Notes under the pieces: generated by a model
Databases searched by the model: none
What the model saw: the letters and a program-made list of their open reading frames with translations, nothing else
What the model was told of the DNA's origin: nothing
Origin: CAZOVB01 sp964583095
Lineage (GTDB): Bacteria; Planctomycetota; Phycisphaerae; SM23-33
DNA length: 13,320 nt
Assembly (NCBI GenBank): GCA_964583095.1
Contig: CAZOVB010000089.1
Coordinates: forward strand, 1-13,320
Reading direction: 5' to 3'
In this document: positions 1-7,921 of the stretch, piece by piece
Layout: every line of letters begins with the position of its first letter
Position numbering within the stretch: the stretch's first letter is position 1
Program-made: the position numbers and the translations under genes

Positions 1-86
1 TCGATACCATGGAACAAGAACTCACTGATCAACTCACCGAATTACATAATGAAGTAAGAAATGGAATGGAGGAAAATGAAAATTAA
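1..86 (+). CDS. C-terminal fragment of an unidentified protein
   Basis: The frame entering the window at base 3 is open for 27 codons and stops at TAA 84-86. The peptide is acidic and polar, contains EQELTDQLTELHNEVRNG, and looks like an amphipathic helical C-terminus. That is the main reason to think it is coding; the other two plus frames stop within the first 60 bases. It is too short to assign a family. Helical ends of this kind occur in type I restriction subunits, but nothing here proves that. The same frame stays open after the stop for 25 more codons (to TAA near 168), so a shortened reading frame is conceivable. Confidence 0.5.
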   Translation, partial: DTMEQELTDQLTELHNEVRNGMEENEN

Positions 87-327
87 AAAATAGATGTTGG
101 TAATGAATCTAAAAAAGGAGGAAAAGAATATTGGATATATGAAAAAAACAATAAGTTTATGTAATTTAGGGAATTGTACAACATATAAACCTTATAAAAA
201 AGAAAATGATTGGAATATTTAATCATGTGGGATTAATGAATATTTTCAAATTATATATTAATAAATTTTAATCTAAAATAATACAATTAATCAACTTAAA
301 GATATAAAATTGGGGGTATGTCGTATT
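87..327. other. Non-coding AT-rich spacer before mcrB
   Basis: This stretch separates the upstream gene fragment from mcrB. It holds a strong purine-rich Shine-Dalgarno-like string (AAAAGGAGG, 113-121) that has no convincing gene behind it. It also has a small perfect inverted repeat (TTAATC, 6-base loop, GATTAA at 219-236) and a BRE/TATA-like element near 246-258. A 42-codon open frame at 94-222 exists, but it is lysine- and asparagine-rich and its start codons are poorly placed relative to the Shine-Dalgarno-like string. I treat it as chance. Confidence 0.5.
246..258 (+). promoter_or_regulatory. Candidate archaeal promoter (BRE/TATA) for mcrBC
   Basis: TCAAA followed by TTATATAT fits the archaeal arrangement of a purine-rich BRE joined to a TATA box. 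Initiation about 25 bases downstream would fall near 280, leaving a leader of roughly 45 bases before the chosen mcrB start. The surrounding DNA is very AT-rich, so a chance match is possible. Confidence 0.4.
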
Positions 328-2523
328 ATGATATCAGATAAATGTATTGACGAGATAATAGAGATTCATGAAGAAATAAGATCTGAAAGAATAAAATATA
401 GGGAAGAATGTGAAAATGATGCTATACGTTTAATTAAAGAAAATCTTGGTTCATTAGATGATGATCAATTTGAGAGTTTATTAGAGAATATAAATGCGGA
501 TTTAAATCGTAACGGTAAAAAAGTTCAAAATAGATTTGGAAATACTTTTACTGGTCGCAATTTAATTTTTATAAAGAAAAATAAAATAGAGGATATAAAT
601 AAATTTATTTTCAAAGTATTTGATGGAGAAAATTTAAATGATATTGAATCTGATTTGGAAGAATTAACTGGTTTAGGTAAAGGTTTTGTTTCAGCTCTAC
701 TTTATTTAAAAAATAGAGATAGATATAACATATTTCTTAAAAGGCCCGAAAGAGGCTTACTGAATTGTTTGATGAGGGATCAGAGATTTAAAGGCACGCT
801 TAAACAAAAATATATTGAGTTTAATAATTCTGTAAATGAAATTAAAAGAGAATGTGAAAAAAAGGATATGCAATTAAAACCTCAGGAAATTGATATTATT
901 CTTTCTGTTTTAGCAAAAAAGGTTGTAAAAACCCACAAAAATTACTTTGTAGAATCATCTGAAAACCCTTGGAAAACACATACAGGAATTTTTTTATGGT
1001 CTCCAAAGGGAGATAAATGGAATAAGATGAAAAATCTGCAAGAAGGAGATGTTATTTTACATTATAGAAAAAGAAAGGCTGATAAATATTCAAAGTGTTT
1101 TGTTGGCTTTTCAAAGGTTGAACGGGAATTTAAAATAATTTCAAAATCAGATTTAATTCGAATATTCGAAAAAAATTTTAAATATGGTGAATCTTACAAA
1201 TCGTTTGCTTCTGACTGGGTTGATGAATATCAAGAGTTTTTTTATGTAAAATTAACTGATTATGTTAATTTTAGCAAAAAAATATCTGTGAATGAATTTG
1301 GTAAAATTGGGTTAGACTATGCTAATTTACAAGGGTATCTAAGAAAAATGAAAAAAGAAATTGCTTTAAATTTAATTGAACTTGGAACCGAGAAAAACAG
1401 CAATTTTACTGATAGTCTTAAACAAATTGTCAATGGGAAATTAGAGGTTGGTGAGATAAATCTTTCAGACGATTTATATTTCAGTAATAAAGATAGAGAG
1501 ATGATTGTTCACTCCATTCTATCTGCAATCAAATCTAGAAAAAATATTATTCTATTGGGTCCTCCGGGTACTGGAAAATCTAAGATTGCTAAAATTATTG
1601 CAAATCAAATTTCAGAAAAAAACACTCAGATTGTTCATGATTACATTTTTACAACTGCAACTTCTGATTGGACAACCTTTGATACTATTGGTGGATATTA
1701 TCCAAAAAGTGGTGAAGAAAAAGGTTTAGAATTTAAACCTGGGCAATTCTTAAAATGTTTTGCAGAAAAAAAGAATGGCTATGAGAATTATCCGGTGAAC
1801 AAATGGTTAATCATTGATGAGATTAATAGAGCAGATATTGATAAAGCATTTGGGCAACTATTTAGTGTACTTTCTGGCGATGAAGTTGATCTTCAATATA
1901 CAATGGAAAATGGTAAAAATATTAGCATTAAACCAATTGGTTCTAAAAATATTCAAGAAATAAATGATGACAAAAACACGTTTTATAAAACAAATAATTG
2001 GTTGTTGATTGCTACAATGAACACGTTTGATAAAGCATCTTTGTATCTTATGAGTTATGCATTTATGAGACGGTTTGCGTTTATTGATGTTGGTGTTCCA
2101 TATATTAATAAATGGGATAAGGATAAAGGAAAAGAAAATATAATATATAAATATCTTGATGTCTGGAAATCAGATTTTGGACCTATTGAAAAACAACTAG
2201 AAACAAAATCATTGAAGTTATCTCAGATTCAAGATCTTTGGCATGAAATGAATGAATCAGAAGTAAGTAGGAAAATTGGTCCGGCTATTATCCGAGATAT
2301 GCTTTTATTTTTAAAGGAGTATGATGGACCATGTGGTTTTTCCCAATCGATTATTTTGTTCATTTTTCCTCAGTTGGAAGGTATGCCAAAGGATAAACAA
2401 AAAAAGATTATTAAAAATATTAAAGAAAAAGTTGATGTTAATAAAAATGATGTTGAAAATCTTGAAAAGGTAGCAATGGATAGGTTTGATGTAGATTTTG
2501 AAAATAATGATGAAAAGGAATAG
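328..2523 (+). CDS. mcrB: McrB-like AAA+ restriction NTPase with probable EVE/PUA-like reader domain
   Basis: Motor subunit of a type IV, modification-dependent restriction system. McrB-family proteins form hexamers that hydrolyse GTP and move on DNA while recruiting McrC. Numbering is from ATG 328. Residues 1-200 are mostly helical and charged, with a GLGKGFVSALL segment. Residues about 212-320 (starting ENPWKTHTGIFLW, then a GDVILHY strand) resemble an EVE/PUA-like base-reading domain. The C-terminal AAA+ domain has Walker A GPPGTGKS (411-418), Walker B LIIDEINRAD (D497, E498), the McrB-type MNTFD sensor (M564, N565) and an arginine pair in FMRRF (581-582). The open frame extends to TTG 310, but that start has no ribosome site. 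ATG 328 has GGGGGT ten bases upstream. McrC follows after 10 bases. McrB identity is firm; the reader domain is inferred from pattern only. Confidence 0.88.
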   Translation: MISDKCIDEIIEIHEEIRSERIKYREECENDAIRLIKENLGSLDDDQFESLLENINADLNRNGKKVQNRFGNTFTGRNLIFIKKNKIEDINKFIFKVFDGENLNDIESDLEELTGLGKGFVSALLYLKNRDRYNIFLKRPERGLLNCLMRDQRFKGTLKQKYIEFNNSVNEIKRECEKKDMQLKPQEIDIILSVLAKKVVKTHKNYFVESSENPWKTHTGIFLWSPKGDKWNKMKNLQEGDVILHYRKRKADKYSKCFVGFSKVEREFKIISKSDLIRIFEKNFKYGESYKSFASDWVDEYQEFFYVKLTDYVNFSKKISVNEFGKIGLDYANLQGYLRKMKKEIALNLIELGTEKNSNFTDSLKQIVNGKLEVGEINLSDDLYFSNKDREMIVHSILSAIKSRKNIILLGPPGTGKSKIAKIIANQISEKNTQIVHDYIFTTATSDWTTFDTIGGYYPKSGEEKGLEFKPGQFLKCFAEKKNGYENYPVNKWLIIDEINRADIDKAFGQLFSVLSGDEVDLQYTMENGKNISIKPIGSKNIQEINDDKNTFYKTNNWLLIATMNTFDKASLYLMSYAFMRRFAFIDVGVPYINKWDKDKGKENIIYKYLDVWKSDFGPIEKQLETKSLKLSQIQDLWHEMNESEVSRKIGPAIIRDMLLFLKEYDGPCGFSQSIILFIFPQLEGMPKDKQKKIIKNIKEKVDVNKNDVENLEKVAMDRFDVDFENNDEKE

Positions 2524-2527
2524 AGGT
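2523..2527 (+). promoter_or_regulatory. Ribosome binding site of mcrC overlapping the mcrB stop
   Basis: GAGGT begins on the last base of the mcrB TAG stop and lies six bases before ATG 2534. This couples translation of the two subunits and supports the 2534 start. Confidence 0.6.
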
Positions 2528-2533
2528 TAAGTT

Positions 2534-4036
2534 ATGCAAGAAGCCTCTAGAAAAGAGATAGTAAATGATGTTTCTAAAAATATTATCCTTTACTTTATGC
2601 AGGGAAAAAAACAAATAGGAAACTTATTGGATTCATTAGAAATTGAAGGATTGGAAGAGACGATTAGCGATTTTGAAGATTTTCTTAAGATTAGTTTTTT
2701 TCTCAAAGATGATGTTATTAGATTTTTAGATTTTCTTCCTAGCGGAATTAGGAGGATAAAAACTGAAAATCAACATAAATCAATTGATACAAAAGGTGAA
2801 ATTAAAGGTAACATTGACTGGCAGAAAACTGTTGTGAATCAAATAAAAACAAGTGATGACAGTTATTATTCATGTAATATTCCTGAAAAAAATTACGATA
2901 TCCTTGAAAATCTTTTGTTAAAAAAAGTACTGTTTGAATTATATACGATAATGGAAAATAATTTAAAAATTCCTATCGAAAAAAAATATCAATGGGTTTT
3001 AGACCTGAATAGAAATAAAAAAAATTCAGATGGAAAATTGGGAGACAAACTTCTTAATAATTTTGAACAAGTATATAATAAAAATGTTCATCTTACAAGA
3101 ATTCAACATCCCAATACGTATGAAATTACAGATAAACATATTTATGCTGCACAACACTCTAGAAGTCAACTTTATCGAAAAGCAGCAGAAATTTATGTTG
3201 AATATAATAATTTACTTAATATCAGTACTGACGAAGAGTGGAAAGAAGATTTTAAAGAATTAATGGAACAAACCCTTTTCTTACCGTTATCTGATGACAT
3301 ATTATTTGAGTTTTATGCATTCTTCAAAGTTTTTTATTCAATTAAAGATAATTTTAATTCTAAAGATAATTCTGATTCTAATTTCAAACATACATTTAAT
3401 CGAATCATGGAAGGATCAAAAGAATTGATTAGTGCTGAAATTGAGGAAAAAAATAGAATGTTTTGTTTTTACCATAATCAACAAGGCAGGTTCGATTACG
3501 AGTATAAGTTAGATAATTTAAAAAAAGAAAATGTTAATGATCAAGAGCATGAATTTCTCTTCAGGTATAAGGAAGTGGTAGTTAACCATACGAAAATTTA
3601 TAATGAACTATGTAAAAACAAAAATGATTATGTTTTTTATAAATTACGACCAGATATCACAATTGAAATATGTGACATGATAGAAAAAGAACTTAAAGGT
3701 GTCATTATTGGTGAAGTTAAATATACCTCTAACATGAAAACAATTTCCAAAGGATTAAAAGAACTTTTAGAATATTTACAATATGCAAAATATGATGGAG
3801 AATATTTAACCAAAAAACATCAAAATGAGGAAATCAATTTATGTGGAGTTTTAATAGTAAACAAGTTACCTAAGAATATTTCAAAAAACAAATTTAAATT
3901 TTATCCCTATGGAAAAAAGGATACAACATTGAATGAAACAATTGCAATTAGCCAAAAAATTAGAAAAAAACCTATTTATATTCGTATCGTTGAAGCAAAT
4001 AAAATTAACATAGATTGGAATAAGTGTTTTAGCTAA
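2534..4036 (+). CDS. mcrC: McrC-like nuclease subunit (DUF2357 plus PD-(D/E)xK)
   Basis: Partner of the McrB-like protein and the likely cutting subunit of the type IV system. The N-terminal half matches the DUF2357 pattern seen in McrC relatives. It has a GEIKGNIDWQKT block followed by a PEKNYDILENLLLKKVL segment, where family members read roughly 'G.IDW..T ... PE...D..EN..L'. The C-terminal part carries a PD-(D/E)xK nuclease core: RPDITIEI (P373, D374), then a short loop and GEVKY (E394, K396), which would bind metal and cut. At 500 residues it is longer than E. coli McrC and resembles the long DUF2357 forms. It lies 10 bases behind mcrB. Its DNA is rich in A-runs and in Lys, Asn, Ile and Glu codons, more so than the nurA gene that follows. 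No frameshift or missing catalytic residue was seen. Confidence 0.82.
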   Translation: MQEASRKEIVNDVSKNIILYFMQGKKQIGNLLDSLEIEGLEETISDFEDFLKISFFLKDDVIRFLDFLPSGIRRIKTENQHKSIDTKGEIKGNIDWQKTVVNQIKTSDDSYYSCNIPEKNYDILENLLLKKVLFELYTIMENNLKIPIEKKYQWVLDLNRNKKNSDGKLGDKLLNNFEQVYNKNVHLTRIQHPNTYEITDKHIYAAQHSRSQLYRKAAEIYVEYNNLLNISTDEEWKEDFKELMEQTLFLPLSDDILFEFYAFFKVFYSIKDNFNSKDNSDSNFKHTFNRIMEGSKELISAEIEEKNRMFCFYHNQQGRFDYEYKLDNLKKENVNDQEHEFLFRYKEVVVNHTKIYNELCKNKNDYVFYKLRPDITIEICDMIEKELKGVIIGEVKYTSNMKTISKGLKELLEYLQYAKYDGEYLTKKHQNEEINLCGVLIVNKLPKNISKNKFKFYPYGKKDTTLNETIAISQKIRKKPIYIRIVEANKINIDWNKCFS

Positions 4037-4049
4037 ATAAAAAATATTT

Positions 4050-4070
4050 GAAAATCAATTGCGATTTTTT
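4050..4070 (+). terminator. Hairpin plus T-run after mcrC
   Basis: AAAATC (4051-4056) and GATTTT (4063-4068) form a six-pair stem around a six-base loop, and the T-run continues to 4070. It lies 14 bases past the mcrC stop. Archaeal termination needs mainly the oligo-T tract, so the hairpin may be incidental. Confidence 0.4.
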
Positions 4071-4088
4071 CCGAAATATTTTTTATAC
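4071..4088 (+). promoter_or_regulatory. Archaeal promoter (BRE/TATA) for the nurA-herA unit
   Basis: CCGAAA (BRE-like, 4071-4076) runs into an AT stretch ending TTTTATAC (4081-4088). Initiation about 25 bases downstream would fall near 4107-4113, just before the ribosome site at 4115-4123 and the GTG start at 4135. It implies that this unit is transcribed separately from mcrBC. Confidence 0.5.
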
Positions 4089-4114
4089 AACGTTTGTTAT
4101 TCTTTTGTTGTCTC

Positions 4115-4123
4115 GGTGGAGGG
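4115..4123 (+). promoter_or_regulatory. Ribosome binding site deciding the nurA start
   Basis: GGTGGAGGG lies 11 bases before GTG 4135. The longer open frame, which begins at TTG 4048, has only T-rich sequence upstream and would start before the promoter. Confidence 0.5.
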
Positions 4124-4134
4124 ACTGTGTCTAC

Positions 4135-5952
4135 GTGTCTAAGATTTCAGATATCTTCAAGTCGTATAATGATTCGTTGCGTCATTCGTTGGAGCGTTAT
4201 GATAAGGCGTATTTGGAGAATGCGTCTAATGCGTTGAAGTTTTATGATGATTTTTTGCATCAGTTGTTTGTTGATTATGGGAAGGTTTTTTCAAATGGTC
4301 ATCAGATGAATAATATTATTTCTCGTATTGAGGAGTATTTTCAACGGCGGGATATTCCTTTTATTGCTATTGATGGGACGTGTTCGAATGATCCTTTTGA
4401 TGATTTTATGGTTTTTTTTGCTGCTGCGTATGGTGTGAAAGGTAAGGTTTATTTGGAATCTAAACCTCCAAGTTTACGTTATGAGCGGTGGTCGATTGAT
4501 CAGGATGTTAGTCTTGTTTCGTATGTTCCTATTCCGTATGCGGAGTCAGGGGATATTACTGATGCAAGGTATAAGGAGGAGTTTATTGTTGATGATCGTA
4601 ATAAGATTAATCTTTCTCATATTCACACGCGGTTGATGCAGCTTGCTGAGATTTATTTGGCGTATCAGATGGCTCGGTCTTCTGCGCTTTCAGGTCCTCG
4701 TCTTATTCTAATGGATTTATCGTTGAGTAGTGTGTTGATGTCTACTGATGTTGGGTTGGATCATATTAATTTGTTTGGTCATCCTTTAGGAAGTCGTCAG
4801 CTTAATAGACGTGATGGTTTGGTTTCTTTTGCTCATCCGTTGAATGATGATTTGGGTATTCCTTCTGCTAAAGCGTATCGGCGTTGGATGTTTTTGGTTC
4901 GTTATTTTTGTAAGCATTCTTCTGAAAATGAGATTTCTTTTCAGAATCTTTCAAATATTTCAGGTGTTTCAAAGGAAGTATGGATGAAAAGTTTACGTGA
5001 ACCACATGCAAGGGAATTGTTTTCTTTTGATAATACTACTGTTTCTTCTCGTTTTGATTTTAATGCATCTTGGTTTGATACGGTACGATTGTTTGAGGAT
5101 GTGTGTCATCGATTGTTTCATCGGCGTGATCCTGAAGCATTGATTTATCCTGTTCAAGAAGATGGTGAGACGCGTCAACGGTGGATGTCACCAGAAGATA
5201 TTGCTTTTCTAATATCTGTTGGGTTGAAAGCATTATGTGAAACATGTTGGGATCGAGAGATTATGCTTTTGGGGATTGCAAAGGATTCTTCGACAAAGTT
5301 TTTTTCAAAGAATTATATTGGAGTTATGCGGGAGATTGGTAAATTTCCTACTGTTCCTGTTGGTTATTTACCTTGGACTGATCGGACGTTACTAGAATCA
5401 ATTGCAGTTCAATTAGAAAATCTTGGATGTCCCTGGGCGGTTACTGAGTTTGATTCAACGTTTACTTCACTTCATGTTGAAAAACAGAATGGTCAACGAG
5501 TGCTTACTGGTTTTCGGGGGTATATTGTTACTCCGGAACGTTTGTTTGCTCGTTCTTTGGTACAATTTTTTCATAGGAAAGGTAAGAAAACGCCATTAAT
5601 GGGACATGTTATTTTTCTTGATAGGTTAATTGATCCTAAAATTGATTCATCTTGTTTGAATGATGAACTTACTATTTCTTCTAAGGATATTGGATCTGTT
5701 CATCCTGCATTTTTTGGAACTAATGAAACTATGAATTATGGTCAATCTATTGCGGTGTGGTTGTTGAATGTGTTAACGAAAAATTTGTTTCCTGAAGTCA
5801 TTGGGTATCCTGATCCATTGCATAAAGCTGATTGGGGTGCAAAAACTGTTAAACACCGTGTTGAAGGCTTAATTAAGTCTTCTGAAATTGTTTTTCGAAC
5901 ACGTCCTCGATCGAGAACACTTCGTCAAATGAGATCAAAAAGAGGGAGATGA
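4135..5952 (+). CDS. nurA: NurA-family nuclease, unusually long
   Basis: NurA is a Mn-dependent 5'-3' exonuclease and single-strand endonuclease. It works with the HerA translocase to resect DNA ends in archaea, and in some bacteria the pair acts in defence. Numbering is from GTG 4135 (605 residues). Motif I is FIAIDGT with D80. The second acidic strand is LILMDLSLSS with D194. A GIAKDSSTKFF segment (K383) matches the conserved Lys region of NurA, and the C-terminal GYPDPLHKAD block (557-566) matches the last NurA motif. Well-studied NurA proteins are about 300-450 residues, so this one carries extra sequence, mostly between D194 and K383. The last 16 residues are very basic (many Arg). The start at TTG 4048 is rejected because the 29 added residues are hydrophobic translation of the promoter. 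herA begins 7 bases after its stop. Confidence 0.85.
   Translation: MSKISDIFKSYNDSLRHSLERYDKAYLENASNALKFYDDFLHQLFVDYGKVFSNGHQMNNIISRIEEYFQRRDIPFIAIDGTCSNDPFDDFMVFFAAAYGVKGKVYLESKPPSLRYERWSIDQDVSLVSYVPIPYAESGDITDARYKEEFIVDDRNKINLSHIHTRLMQLAEIYLAYQMARSSALSGPRLILMDLSLSSVLMSTDVGLDHINLFGHPLGSRQLNRRDGLVSFAHPLNDDLGIPSAKAYRRWMFLVRYFCKHSSENEISFQNLSNISGVSKEVWMKSLREPHARELFSFDNTTVSSRFDFNASWFDTVRLFEDVCHRLFHRRDPEALIYPVQEDGETRQRWMSPEDIAFLISVGLKALCETCWDREIMLLGIAKDSSTKFFSKNYIGVMREIGKFPTVPVGYLPWTDRTLLESIAVQLENLGCPWAVTEFDSTFTSLHVEKQNGQRVLTGFRGYIVTPERLFARSLVQFFHRKGKKTPLMGHVIFLDRLIDPKIDSSCLNDELTISSKDIGSVHPAFFGTNETMNYGQSIAVWLLNVLTKNLFPEVIGYPDPLHKADWGAKTVKHRVEGLIKSSEIVFRTRPRSRTLRQMRSKRGR
5942..5952 (+). promoter_or_regulatory. 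Strong ribosome binding site of herA within the nurA end
   Basis: GAGGGAGATGA is a near-complete match to the anti-Shine-Dalgarno complement and includes the nurA TGA stop. ATG 5960 follows at a spacing of seven bases, indicating coupled translation of nurA and herA. Confidence 0.65.
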
Positions 5953-5959
5953 GAAATAA

Positions 5960-7900
5960 ATGGGAATTGAAAATGTTGATCGGTTAACAAAACCAGATCG
6001 AATTGGGAGATTAATGCGCATTGAGGAACATGAAATTACTCGATTTGAATTTGAAGTGTGGTTTGAGTATACAAGGCAATCTATGACTGAGATTAAAGAA
6101 GGAACGTTGTTAGCTGTGAAGAATTTTTCTTCCAATCATGACGAAACACATTATTCTATTATTGAGATCGTTTCATTGAAACCAGTTCATTATGCGCTTG
6201 GTGATACAGTGAATGATTATCCGGGTTTTGTGATGGAAGCAGCACGAAATATTGCTACTGATTGGACCAGTCAAGAATCCGAGTCTCAAGAGGATACTAC
6301 GATTATTCGTTGTACTGCTGCACCAACTGGTAAAGAAATCATGGAAACAGTAAGCGGAAGAAACATTGCTAACGAATCTTCTATTCCAATGGTTGGATCT
6401 GATATCCGAATTCTAACAAATGATGCAACTAAGGAAATTGTGAATAATGAGATTTCACCAGAACAAGAACTTGTGTTTACTGGTGGAAGTTGGTTAGTGG
6501 ATCCTGAGATTCCTATTTATGTGCGTGCTGAAGATTTTATTCGTGTTCATTTTGGAATTTTTGGATTTACCGGAGTTGGGAAATCAAACCTGGTAAGTAC
6601 CTCGGTTTCTAAGTTATTAGATCAATCACAAAAGATTACGGATGATTATGGAGGATTGCATGCAAAAATTGTTTTATTTGATATTATGAGTGAGTATAAT
6701 GTGTTACTTGCTGATAAATTAAATTCGATTGATCATGCGTTTGTGTTAGGTATTGGTGAACAAACGTTTCCCCAGAGTATTAATCAATATTTGAAAGGAG
6801 ATGATTCTTCGTTAAATCGAGCGGCGCATGATTTGGTTCGTACGTCTTTATATCCAAAACCGTTACAAAAGTATAGGAACAAATTCAAATCAGTGTACGA
6901 ACAAGTGCTTTCAAATGGTAAAATTCGAGTGTTTGAACCTCCAACAAGAAATATTGGTTGGTTTCTTAATGAACATGAGGAGATCTTATTAAAGAAAAAT
7001 CTTGGTGAGGATATTCATCTAATGTATGCTTTTATTGATGCGTTATCTGCCAAAAAATATACAAAACTTACTGAGGATGCCATTTATGGAATTATAGCCG
7101 CAATTGATGATCTATTGAAAGGGTCAGATCGATTAAAATCTCAACAAACTTTTAGTTCAGTTTCAGAGGAGAATCATTCTGAATCAGCGATTGTTATTGA
7201 ACGTTTCAAACAAAGTTTGTTAAAAAATGTTCCTTCTAAAGATCTCAAGAAAAATGCAACTACTAATCTTCGTAATTTTAAAAGAGAACTAAATAAAATA
7301 TTGGATACTGAATCATTTGACCTGCCTAATTGTGCAACATTGGGTTTAAAGGAGATCATCGATGATTTAAACGATCCGTCTCATTCTAGTTTGATTATAG
7401 TTCAGTCTCATGATCCTCATGAACTCCGGGAATTCGCGTATCAACTAGGCAAAGATTTATTTGAGAATAGACGTCAAACAGGTCTTATTTCTCCAGCTGT
7501 TTCATTTGTGTTTGATGAAGCTGATGAATTTATTCCACAGAAACCTGATTCAGATAGTCAAAAGCATTCAGCCTGGATTGCTGAAATGCTTGCTCGTCGT
7601 GGAAGAAAATTTGGTCTTGGAATTGGTATTTGCACGCAGCGAACTCGGTATTTAAAAACAAGTATTATGGCGCAACCTCATTCTTATTTGGTAAGTAAAC
7701 TTCCTCGTAAATCTGACCGGGATGCTGTTCAGGAAGCATTTGGGTTTAGTGATGAAATGTTTCGGCAAACGTTTAAATTTGCACCAGGTGATTGGTTGAT
7801 TGCTAGTTATGATGCGACAGGTTTGAGTGGAACACCAGTTCCTATTCATGCTGAAAATGCAAATGATCGATTAGAACAATACTTAGAGTCTCTTTCCTAA
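5960..7900 (+). CDS. herA: HerA hexameric DNA translocase/helicase
   Basis: HerA is a FtsK/VirB4-like ATPase that forms a ring, pumps duplex DNA and feeds it to NurA. The N-terminal part (about residues 15-190) has the beta-rich look of a HAS-barrel, the domain that docks NurA. Walker A is GFTGVGKSN (202-210, K208). Walker B is FVFDEADEF (D519, E520). The family's arginine-rich block follows as ARRGRKFGLGIGICTQR (R546, R547, R549), then a QPHSYLVSKL segment. The region between the Walker motifs is long and partly helical, which brings the protein to 646 residues against about 500 for Sulfolobus HerA. It sits between nurA and the transglycosylase-like gene, with 7- and 21-base gaps, so all three are probably co-transcribed. 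No Mre11 or Rad50 gene, the usual archaeal neighbours, is in the window. Confidence 0.9.
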   Translation: MGIENVDRLTKPDRIGRLMRIEEHEITRFEFEVWFEYTRQSMTEIKEGTLLAVKNFSSNHDETHYSIIEIVSLKPVHYALGDTVNDYPGFVMEAARNIATDWTSQESESQEDTTIIRCTAAPTGKEIMETVSGRNIANESSIPMVGSDIRILTNDATKEIVNNEISPEQELVFTGGSWLVDPEIPIYVRAEDFIRVHFGIFGFTGVGKSNLVSTSVSKLLDQSQKITDDYGGLHAKIVLFDIMSEYNVLLADKLNSIDHAFVLGIGEQTFPQSINQYLKGDDSSLNRAAHDLVRTSLYPKPLQKYRNKFKSVYEQVLSNGKIRVFEPPTRNIGWFLNEHEEILLKKNLGEDIHLMYAFIDALSAKKYTKLTEDAIYGIIAAIDDLLKGSDRLKSQQTFSSVSEENHSESAIVIERFKQSLLKNVPSKDLKKNATTNLRNFKRELNKILDTESFDLPNCATLGLKEIIDDLNDPSHSSLIIVQSHDPHELREFAYQLGKDLFENRRQTGLISPAVSFVFDEADEFIPQKPDSDSQKHSAWIAEMLARRGRKFGLGIGICTQRTRYLKTSIMAQPHSYLVSKLPRKSDRDAVQEAFGFSDEMFRQTFKFAPGDWLIASYDATGLSGTPVPIHAENANDRLEQYLESLS

Positions 7901-7921
7901 AAAATTAATGGTTGAAATCAT

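Noticed and set aside
94..222. 42-codon plus-strand open frame with two cysteines
   Set aside because: The start codons lie either before or 17 bases after the only good ribosome site, composition is what AT-rich non-coding DNA gives, and no motif is recognisable.
310..327. TTG start for mcrB, adding six residues
   Set aside because: No ribosome site precedes it, whereas ATG 328 has GGGGGT upstream.
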